26,350 nt of DNA from a virus. The stretch lies in IMG/VR virus record IMGVR_UViG_3300045454_000042, positions 1 through 26,350 of that record; one strand, written 5' to 3'. Under the pieces are notes generated by a model. That model had not been told where the DNA came from. It worked only from the letters and a program-made list of their open reading frames with translations, and did not search any database. Below, piece by piece: positions 21,012-26,350 of the stretch; position 1 is the stretch's first letter, and each line of letters begins with the position of its first letter. Position numbers and translations under genes: made by a program.

Positions 21012-22634
21012 GTGCGCATGAGGCAGCGCATCATTCCGTGGGAGTCGCAGCCCACGGATAACGGCTTTGAGCTGAATGAAAGTCTGATCAATGGCTTCCC
21101 GCGCTTTGATGTTTTTGTTACGCCAAGTCTGCATCCTCGGTGTTGGCAGCAGCCACAGAATGTGTTGCGGGATGTTGTTACACCAAACACATTTTCATCA
21201 GGCGTAAATAATACGCCGTTTGGCCCAGCTTATCCTGTATGGCTAGGGGCCGGGTTTGGGGTTAATTCGGTAGCTGGCGCAAATAATCGACGAAGCTTTA
21301 TCGGTTTGGTGGCGTTTTTTGTTACGGAAAATTCTGCTGCGGGGCAAATTGACTTTGGCTATTCGAGTGGTCTTGGCGCAGGCGTTTTGGGTGTTTCTGT
21401 TGGATCTAGCGTAACTGTAGTTGTACGCGACAACAACTTCGGTAGTGTAGGGACTTCATTTACTGGTTACGATCCCCGCGGCAGGTTGTCGGTTGTAGCG
21501 ATTAATGGGCGCAATAGTGGCGGACAAAACTTTGTCAGTGCAGCGCTAAATGGTGAGATTGTTGTTAGTGCTCAAGCGTCTGCACAAGGCGCTTCGCTTG
21601 CAAACGGCACCCATTTAGAAGTTAACCGAGGAAATGGATTCGAAGGCTGGACTGGCGGTATTTTCTACGCGGGACAGGGGTGGGTGGGGGGGGGTGAGGT
21701 AGATACTCCTCTTACGGGTCAGCAGCTACTTGAGCTGTCTACGCCGTGGGCCGTTTACGCTCCGCAGCGGATATGGGTGCCGGTGCATGCAGCGGCGGGG
21801 GTCGTAGACCTGGCCGGCGGCGCGGTGGCGTCGGCCGGGGCCAGCGGGGCGTTGTCGGTCACGGCGCAGCTCGAGGCGGCGTCGCTGGCGGTCAGCACTG
21901 CGCAGGGCTCGCTCACGCTGGCGCTGCAGCCCGCCGGCGCGGTGCAGGGCGCTGCGCTGGTGGCCGGCAGCCTGGCGCTGGGCGTGCCGCTGGCGGCCAG
22001 CGCGCAAGCGCTGACGCAGGCCGCCGGCGGGCTCGGGCTGGTCAAGCCGCTCTCGGGCGTCAGCGCCGCGCTGACCAGCGCCAGCGGCGACCTGGCCGTC
22101 TCCGCCGGCGCCGCGCTGGCCGGCGCCGTGCACGGCCGCACCGACGCGCAGGGCAGCATCAGCCTGCACGTGCACCTGTCGGCCCAGGCGCTGGCGCAGA
22201 CGCTGGCGCAGGGCACGCTGGCCACCACCGGCACCGCTGACCTGGCCGGCGCTGCCGCCGCCAGCGCCAGCGCGCAGGGCACGCTGGGCCTGGGCAAGGA
22301 CCTGGCCGGCCCCGCGCAGGCGCTGGCCGGCGCGCAGGCGACGCTGTCGCTGGTGGTGCAGCTCAGCGGCGCGGCCGGCGGCGTCAGCATCGGCAGCGGC
22401 ACGCTGATCGTCGATGCCGGCATGAGCGGCGCCGCGCTGGCCCAGGCGCTGGCCGCGGGCGACCTGAGCCTGGGCGTGAGCCTCTCGGGCGCCGCGGTGG
22501 CCGCCGCACTGGCCAGCGGCAGCCTGGCGCCGGCCGCGGGCCTCGCGCAGATGGCCTTTGCGCGCCGCCTGAGCGTGCCGCGGCGCACCTGGCGCGTGGC
22601 CCGCCAGGCGCGCCAGTGGAGGATCGCCGCATGA
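21012..22634 (+). CDS. Mosaic fibre-like/receptor-binding candidate with 20-residue repeats
   Basis: A 540-residue protein from GTG 21012 (ATG 21018 is the alternative). It has two parts of different origin. Residues about 15-255 come from DNA of clearly lower G+C, with many A/T-ending codons. They read as a lectin-like (concanavalin/LamG-type) beta domain: LSVVAINGRNSGGQNFVSAA, then LNGEIVVSAQ, then EVNRGNGFEGWTGGIFYAGQ. Residues 267-510 are twelve tandem repeats of 20 (two of 22) residues with the pattern L-S/A-G-A-A-x-A-x-A-x-A-x-G-x-L-x-L-x-V-x, again very G/C-rich, followed by a basic C-terminus (RRTWRVARQARQWR). A G9 tract (21686-21694) lies at the end of the first part. An adhesin or side fibre is the best guess. 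Confidence 0.62.
   Translation: MRMRQRIIPWESQPTDNGFELNESLINGFPRFDVFVTPSLHPRCWQQPQNVLRDVVTPNTFSSGVNNTPFGPAYPVWLGAGFGVNSVAGANNRRSFIGLVAFFVTENSAAGQIDFGYSSGLGAGVLGVSVGSSVTVVVRDNNFGSVGTSFTGYDPRGRLSVVAINGRNSGGQNFVSAALNGEIVVSAQASAQGASLANGTHLEVNRGNGFEGWTGGIFYAGQGWVGGGEVDTPLTGQQLLELSTPWAVYAPQRIWVPVHAAAGVVDLAGGAVASAGASGALSVTAQLEAASLAVSTAQGSLTLALQPAGAVQGAALVAGSLALGVPLAASAQALTQAAGGLGLVKPLSGVSAALTSASGDLAVSAGAALAGAVHGRTDAQGSISLHVHLSAQALAQTLAQGTLATTGTADLAGAAAASASAQGTLGLGKDLAGPAQALAGAQATLSLVVQLSGAAGGVSIGSGTLIVDAGMSGAALAQALAAGDLSLGVSLSGAAVAAALASGSLAPAAGLAQMAFARRLSVPRRTWRVARQARQWRIAA
21686..21694 (+). repeat. G9 homopolymer in the fibre-like gene
   Basis: Nine consecutive G encode part of WVGGGEVD. In the two other frames the next codons include TGA at 21695 (after a one-base gain) and TAG at 21700 (after a one-base loss), so any single-base change truncates the protein near residue 229-231. 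Confidence 0.75.
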
Positions 22635-22933
22635 GCACCCGCCTGCCGCCCAAGGACAGCGCCGAGAGCGTCATGATCGAGATCGACTTCAGCACCGAGA
22701 TGGCCGCCGGCGAGACCATCAGCAGCGCGCTGCTGAGCATGCGCCTGGTCGCCGGCACTGACCCCAACCCCGGCGCCATGCTCGCGGGCGCCGCCGCCAT
22801 CGTGGGCCGCAGCGTGTACCAGCGCGCGTCGGGCGGCATCGACGGCAACGACTACCGCCTGCGCTGCGTGGCCCACATCAGCAGCGGCAACATCCTTGTG
22901 CGCGCCGGCGAGCTGCCGGTGCGGGAGGCCTGA
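22631..22933 (+). CDS. Small accessory virion protein, unknown function
   Basis: A 100-residue protein from ATG 22631, overlapping the previous stop (ATGA); the upstream extension to 22616 is only the end of the neighbour read in another frame. STRLPPKDSAESVMIEIDFS, then TEMAAGETISSALLSMRLVA, then GTDPNPGAMLAG and DYRLRCVAHISSGNILVRAG describe a small all-beta fold, a type commonly placed near fibre genes in siphophage operons. G+C is back to the high phage level. Role not known. Confidence 0.62.
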   Translation: MSTRLPPKDSAESVMIEIDFSTEMAAGETISSALLSMRLVAGTDPNPGAMLAGAAAIVGRSVYQRASGGIDGNDYRLRCVAHISSGNILVRAGELPVREA

Positions 22934-22936
22934 CCC

Positions 22937-23374
22937 ATGCTCGCCGACTACCTATCCGCCGGCGCCGCCATCGTCGAGCACCTCTCCGCGAGGATGACGG
23001 ACGTCAGCGCGGTGCGCCAGGCGCCGTCGCGCGCGGCCGTCAACGAGAGCGCGCTGGGCGCCCTGGCCGTGCTCGTCATCTACGACGGCGACCGCCTGGG
23101 CGACGAGGCCGGGCGCGGGCGCGCGCAGATCGTGCACCAGCAGTGGCTGGTGCTGCTGGCCGTGCGCCACGCCGCGCAGGGCGACGGCGGCGCCGCGCAG
23201 GCCGCACTCGCCGGGCCGCTGCTGTCGCGCCTGCTCCAGGCGCTCAGCGGCTGGCCGCCCTCGCCGCAGCACCGGCCGCTGATCCGCATCAATGCACCGC
23301 GGCCCGCGCACACGCCCGGCTTCACCTACTACCCGCTGGCGTTTGAGACAGCGGTTTCTACGCTGGGCGCCTGA
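22937..23374 (+). CDS. Tail terminator-like protein (gp37-type)
   Basis: A 145-residue protein. ADYLSAGAAIVEHLSARMTD starts with the helix usual in tail completion/terminator proteins. SALGALAVLVIYDGDRLGDE and HQQWLVLLAVRHAAQGDGGA give the central beta-alpha region. LIRINAPRPAHTPGFTYYPL then AFETAV is the typical end. It lies immediately before the tail tube gene, the normal place for the protein that caps the tail tube and joins it to the head. Confidence 0.72.
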   Translation: MLADYLSAGAAIVEHLSARMTDVSAVRQAPSRAAVNESALGALAVLVIYDGDRLGDEAGRGRAQIVHQQWLVLLAVRHAAQGDGGAAQAALAGPLLSRLLQALSGWPPSPQHRPLIRINAPRPAHTPGFTYYPLAFETAVSTLGA

Positions 23375-23411
23375 TGCCCGGCCATAGTCCCCTCACCCAC
23401 GGAGCCACACG

Positions 23412-24440
23412 ATGAGCACCAACGACCGCAGCACCCACTACTACTCCGGCCAGGGCGTCGTCATGGTCGGCGAGCGCGACGCGCAGGGCCGCGCCGTCAA
23501 CCTGCGCGCGCTCGGCGACTGCACGGCGCTGGCGATCCGCACCGAGACGCAGACACTCGAGGTGCAGGAGAGCCAGAGCGGCCTGCGCTCGACCGCGGCG
23601 CGCCTGGTCACCGCGACCAACGTCTCGCTCAGCATGACGCTGCTCAACGTCGCGCGCGACGTGCTGGCACTCGCCTTGCGCGGCGACTTCACCGCGCACG
23701 ACGCGGGCACGGTCACGGCCGAGCCGACCGCCTGGCACCCGGGCGGCGTGATGCCGCTGGCGCGCGTGCGCGTGTCCTCGGTGGCGGCGCGCCGCGGCGC
23801 CGCGGCGCTGACCGCCTGGGTCAACGACGCCACGCCCTGGGACTACCGAGTCAACCCGGGCGCGGGCAGCCTGTACTTCAACGACGGCGCGCTCCAGCCG
23901 GTGGCGGCGATCACCACTGGCGGCGCGGCGCCGACGGCGATCACGGTGGGCGCGACCACGACCGTGACCGTGGCCAACAGCGCGTCGGCCGGCGACTTCG
24001 CGGTGTTCACCGGCTTTACCGGCGCCGACGCGGGCATGATCAACGGCCGGCCGCAGCGCATCGTCTCGGCCACGGCCACGCAGGTGGTGCTGGCGCTGAA
24101 CACCACCGGGCGCACGATCACGGTGGGCACGCCGGCGCCGCTGTCGTGCTTTTCCGGGCAGGCGCTGGCGGTCGACTACAGCTTCGCCGCGCAGGCGCAG
24201 GTCGATGCGCTGACGCAGGCCGCGCGCGACCGCTTCCTGCGCTTCGAGGGGCTGAACACGCTGGACGGCAACAACCCGGTGGTGGTTGAGGCGTTCCGCT
24301 TCGTGGCCGACCCGGCCGCCGAGCTGGCGTTGATCTCGGGCGAGGAAGCGGCCAACTTCACGATCGAGGGCTCGCTGCTGCTCGACGGCCTGCAGCCGGC
24401 CGGCGGCAGCCGCTTCTTCCGCGAGCGCCTGCTGCGCTGA
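23412..24440 (+). CDS. Major tail (tube) protein
   Basis: A 342-residue protein. The N-terminal part (STHYYSGQGVVMVGERDAQG, then LGDCTALAIRTETQTLEVQE, then LVTATNVSLSMTLLNVARDV) matches the tube fold of siphophage major tail proteins. The middle (about 160-245, AITVGATTTVTVANSASAGD, then FAVFTGFTGADAGMINGRPQ) looks like an inserted Ig-like beta domain. The C-terminal VVVEAFRFVADPAAELALIS, then GEEAANFTIEGSLLLDGLQP returns to the tube fold. Followed by the chaperone pair and the tape measure, the classic order. No sheath gene precedes it, which argues for a non-contractile tail. Confidence 0.8.
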   Translation: MSTNDRSTHYYSGQGVVMVGERDAQGRAVNLRALGDCTALAIRTETQTLEVQESQSGLRSTAARLVTATNVSLSMTLLNVARDVLALALRGDFTAHDAGTVTAEPTAWHPGGVMPLARVRVSSVAARRGAAALTAWVNDATPWDYRVNPGAGSLYFNDGALQPVAAITTGGAAPTAITVGATTTVTVANSASAGDFAVFTGFTGADAGMINGRPQRIVSATATQVVLALNTTGRTITVGTPAPLSCFSGQALAVDYSFAAQAQVDALTQAARDRFLRFEGLNTLDGNNPVVVEAFRFVADPAAELALISGEEAANFTIEGSLLLDGLQPAGGSRFFRERLLR

Positions 24441-24462
24441 GTGAGACCGACCCGATGCGCGC

Positions 24463-24483
24463 GTGCTGACATTGCAGGCGACG
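24463..24483 (+). repeat. Dispersed VRTLHAT repeat, copy 5
   Basis: GTGCTGACATTGCAGGCGAC plus G, two mismatches to the core, in the gap after the tail tube gene. It is followed by GCAATG, so CATTGC-N7-GCAATG forms a short dyad, which copy 3 shows in a weaker form. Same orientation as the other four. Confidence 0.7.
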
Positions 24484-24501
24484 CAATGCAGCCCGACCCG
24501 T

Positions 24502-24527
24502 CCGCGCGCAGCTTCGGCTGCGCGCGG
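24502..24527 (+). terminator. Strong 11-bp hairpin with TTCG loop after the tail tube gene
   Basis: CCGCGCGCAGC-TTCG-GCTGCGCGCGG is a perfect stem capped by the very stable UUCG tetraloop. No T-run follows. It may stabilise the tail-tube message or partly terminate, giving more tube than chaperone. Confidence 0.6.
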
Positions 24528-24550
24528 CCTCTGACGACGAGGAGAGCCCA

Positions 24551-24967
24551 GTGAGCGACACCCAGGACCTGCACGTGCTCTGCCCCGAGCCGCGGCGCGT
24601 CGCGGCCGGCGGGCGCACGATCGAGGTCACGCCGATCCGCGTGCGCGAGCTGGCGGCGTTTGCGCGCGCCGTCGAGCCGCTGGCGCAGGCGCTGGCGCAG
24701 GGGCCGGACCTGCCGCGCCTGCTCGCCGAGCACACCGGCGCGGTGATCGAGGCGGTGGCCGTGGGCGCGCGCGTGGAGGCGGCGTGGATCGAGGAGCTGG
24801 GGCTGGACGAGCTGATCGACCTGGCCGAGGCGGTGATCGAGGTCAACGTGGATTTTTTCGCGCACCGGCTTGCGCCGCGGCTGATCCGCGTGGCGGCGCG
24901 CGTGGGCGAAACGGTAGCTGGCTCGAGCTCGACGCCCGCTTCCGCGCCGCCGGGCTCGGCGCCGTGA
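24551..24967 (+). CDS. Tail assembly chaperone (G-type)
   Basis: A 138-residue protein from GTG 24551, with GAGGAG shortly upstream. CPEPRRVAAGGRTIEVTPIR, then VRELAAFARAVEPLAQALAQ, then HTGAVIEAVAVGARVEAAWI and EELGLDELIDLAEAVIEVNV are the usual helical tail-chaperone blocks. The C-terminus is the Ser/Thr/Pro/Ala-rich tail typical of the short chaperone form (GSSSTPASAPPGSAP). At 24853-24859 the zero-frame codons GAT TTT TTC form a T-TTT-TTC slippery heptamer, a striking run of T in this G/C-rich gene. A -1 shift there would give a 190-residue fusion into the following frame, ending at 25122. Confidence 0.72.
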   Translation: MSDTQDLHVLCPEPRRVAAGGRTIEVTPIRVRELAAFARAVEPLAQALAQGPDLPRLLAEHTGAVIEAVAVGARVEAAWIEELGLDELIDLAEAVIEVNVDFFAHRLAPRLIRVAARVGETVAGSSSTPASAPPGSAP

Positions 24968-25122
24968 GCGAGATGACGCTGGCCCAGGTGCGCGGCTACG
25001 CCGCCGCGCTGGCCACGATCGAGGCCGAGCGGCTGCGCGCCGCCGCGATCGCCGCGCGCGCCGGCGGCGCCGACGACAAGAGCTGGCGCGCGTGGATCAA
25101 GAGTCTCGAGCGCCGGGATTGA
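24964..25122 (+). CDS. Second chaperone part (GT extension), coupled or made by frameshift
   Basis: The next frame ends at 25122. If translated on its own from GTG 24964 (overlapping the preceding stop as GTGA) it gives 52 residues: VSEMTLAQVRGYAAALATIE, AERLRAAAIAARAGGADDKS and WRAWIKSLERRD, a helical small tail protein. The same frame stays open upstream, with plausible protein (GSWLELDARFRAAGLG) already before 24964. So a -1 frameshift fusion of the G/GT type known from siphophage tails is a real alternative. The G/C-ending codon pattern changes frame at about 24907-24920, well after the TTTTTTC heptamer, so the shift site is not certain. Confidence 0.55.
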   Translation: MSEMTLAQVRGYAAALATIEAERLRAAAIAARAGGADDKSWRAWIKSLERRD

Positions 25123-25195
25123 CCAGGGCGATCATGCACCACAGAGATGACTTCAACCGCGCGGGCGCGGCGGCGGGGTTCCTGGCCGGCGAGGG

Positions 25196-25420
25196 CTACC
25201 GCCGCCCCGCGATGAGCAGGAAGGCGAGCAGCGCGCCGAGCGCGGCGGCGGCCGCGACGGCGGCCCAGCCCAGCGCGCCCGCCAGCCACGCCAGCGGCGT
25301 GGCCAGCGGGGCCGGCACGCCCAATCCGATCATGAGCACGACGGCGACGCCGAAGGCCAGGCCCGCCAGGATCTGCCAGGGCGACAGGTGAGATGATGGC
25401 CGATGCTGGGACGCTCTCAC
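25196..25420 (-). CDS. Lone minus-strand two-span membrane protein
   Basis: A 74-residue protein read against the late operon, between the chaperones and the tape measure. GTG 25420 has GAGGAG 7 nt upstream on the minus strand. Segments about 17-37 (ILAGLAFGVAVVLMIGLGVP) and 41-70 (TPLAWLAGALGWAAVAAAAA, then LGALLAFLLIAG) are strong transmembrane helices; the N-terminus is polar (SQHRPSSHLSPWQ) and the end basic (GRR). Orientation, size and topology fit a prophage-expressed moron such as a superinfection-exclusion or lysis-control protein. Third-position G/C cannot separate it from the opposite frame, because wobble positions coincide. The plus-strand reading (25134-25391) lacks a good ribosome-binding site and is Ala/Ser/Pro junk-like after 25 residues. 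Confidence 0.58.
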   Translation of the reverse strand: MRASQHRPSSHLSPWQILAGLAFGVAVVLMIGLGVPAPLATPLAWLAGALGWAAVAAAAALGALLAFLLIAGRR

Positions 25421-25482
25421 TGCCGATCTCCTCGGGTCAACAGCAGGCGGTCCGATCTTAACCGAGCCGACCGAGCCGCTGT

Positions 25483-26350
25483 ATGGCTACCGCTCCGACC
25501 CTCAAGGTACGAATCAGCGCCGACCCGCGCGAGCTGGTCGAGCAGTTCGCGCGATCCAAGCGAGCGCTGAAGGATCTCGAGGCGGGGTTCCGGCAGTCGA
25601 CCGCGGCGGTGGCCGCCGCCGCGCGCCAGGTGCGCGCGCACCCGGGCGATGCGGCGCTGGCGCGCGAGTTCGAGCGGCTCAAGACCGCCGCAGCCGCGGC
25701 CAAGCGCGAGTTCGTCGGCCAGCAGATCGAGACCGAGCGGCTGCGCCGCGCGCTCGCCGCTCAGGGCGTGAGTGTCGCCAACCTGGCCGCCGACTGGCGC
25801 CGGCTGAAGGCGGCGCAGGCCAGTGCGGCGACGCGCGAAGCGGGCGATACGGCGGCCGCCGCCGCCGCCGCGCGCCAGATGCAGGCCGTCGACCGCCGGC
25901 GCGAACGGCTCGCGGCGGCGCGCCAGATCATCGGCATCGACGGCGCGGATACCGAGGCCGAGATCCGCCGCGTGCAGGCCGCGCTCGGGCGGCTCAAGAC
26001 CGAGGGCGGGCTCGCGGGCGAGTCGCTCGCGCGCGCGGCACTGTCGGCCAAGACGCGCATCGCCGAACTGCGCGCCGAGACCGGCGGCCTGGTGAGCAGC
26101 CTCGGCCGGGTCAAGGAGCAGGCGGCGCTGGCCTTTGCGCCATTCGCCGCCGTGGGTGCGCTGGCAGTCGCCGGGGCGCGCGACTTCATGGCGCTCGGGC
26201 GCAGGCTCTCGGAGATCGGCACACTGACCGGCGCCACGCGCCAGGAGATGGGCGCCTTCGGCGCCGGTGTGCGCCGCGTCTCGCAGCAGATGGGGCGCGA
26301 CGCCGGCGAGCTGGCCGCCGCCGCCTACAACGTCATCTCGGCCGGCGTGG
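25483..26350 (+). CDS. Tail tape-measure protein (TP901 family), 5' part
   Basis: An open frame from ATG 25483 runs off the right edge (289 codons visible). TAPTLKVRISADPRELVEQF is a common tape-measure start. A long helical Ala/Arg/Glu region follows (about 25-210). Then the TP901 core appears: AFAPFAAVGALAVAGARDFM, then ALGRRLSEIGTLTGATRQEM, then GRDAGELAAAAYNVISAGV. It sets tail length and carries the DNA-injection function. No strong ribosome-binding site is visible before the ATG (GCCGACCGAGCCGCTGT), unlike the chaperone gene upstream. Confidence 0.82.
   Translation, partial: MATAPTLKVRISADPRELVEQFARSKRALKDLEAGFRQSTAAVAAAARQVRAHPGDAALAREFERLKTAAAAAKREFVGQQIETERLRRALAAQGVSVANLAADWRRLKAAQASAATREAGDTAAAAAAARQMQAVDRRRERLAAARQIIGIDGADTEAEIRRVQAALGRLKTEGGLAGESLARAALSAKTRIAELRAETGGLVSSLGRVKEQAALAFAPFAAVGALAVAGARDFMALGRRLSEIGTLTGATRQEMGAFGAGVRRVSQQMGRDAGELAAAAYNVISAGV

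Noticed and set aside
25134-25391. Plus-strand ORF MHHRDDFNRAG... after the chaperones
   Set aside because: Weak ribosome-binding site and Ala/Ser/Pro composition that is the antisense of two transmembrane helices; kept only as an alternative to the minus-strand gene.
1-26350. tRNA, rRNA, integrase and tyrosine-recombinase att site
   Set aside because: None seen on reading; the transposase/ATPase pair explains integration, so no tRNA-linked att site is expected.

Overview
The window is the left two thirds of a Mu-like transposable prophage in a very GC-rich genome (most coding stretches look above 70% G+C, with nearly every third codon position G or C). Composition and gene content fit a betaproteobacterial host of the Burkholderiales type; this is an inference, because no host marker gene is present. 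Only the last 22 codons of a flanking gene (1-69) precede the phage. The right end is not in the window: the sequence stops inside the tail tape-measure gene.

Layout. 70-282: left-end region with short repeats. 283-717 (minus): CI-type repressor. 733-840: operator made of helically phased 10-bp repeats. 922-8257 (plus): tightly packed early operon with a Ner/Cro-like regulator, Mu-type DDE transposase, MuB-type ATPase, a run of small unknown or DNA-binding proteins, GemA (gp16) and finally a Mor-type activator. 8261-10051: lysis block (SAR lysozyme, Rz with Rz1 nested inside it, DUF2730-like membrane protein, gp26-like protein). 10065-15700: DNA packaging and head start (gp27, terminase gp28, portal gp29, zinc-ribbon protein, MuF gp30 with a probable C-terminal nuclease domain, gpG). 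15701-16026: non-coding gap. 16027-19446: protease with nested scaffold, DUF2190 decoration protein, major capsid, DUF1320 protein and small proteins. 19450-22933: accessory structural genes, including a mosaic fibre-like gene. 22937-26350: tail terminator, tail tube, chaperone pair, a lone minus-strand membrane gene and the tape measure. No sheath gene lies before the tape measure, so a B3/D3112-like siphovirus is more likely than a Mu-like myovirus.

How it works together (family knowledge plus inference). The repressor on the phased operator would hold the lysogen. The Ner-like protein, transposase and ATPase drive replicative transposition. The Mor-type protein would then switch on the late operons. 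Two copies of an approximately 50-bp element, at the head of the lysis block (8261) and of the protease/capsid block (15993), are the best candidates for its target promoters.

The most notable signals are: (1) a 79-codon gene with a strong ribosome-binding site read in another frame inside the transposase ORF, followed at once by a 103-bp near-perfect stem-loop; (2) a G9 homopolymer in a putative receptor-binding gene where either a gain or a loss of one G gives an immediate stop, that is, a possible phase-variable host-range switch; (3) a 20-bp repeat encoding VRTLHAT that occurs five times in one orientation; (4) 10-bp phased repeats at three regulatory places; (5) the duplicated late-promoter element overlapping start codons.
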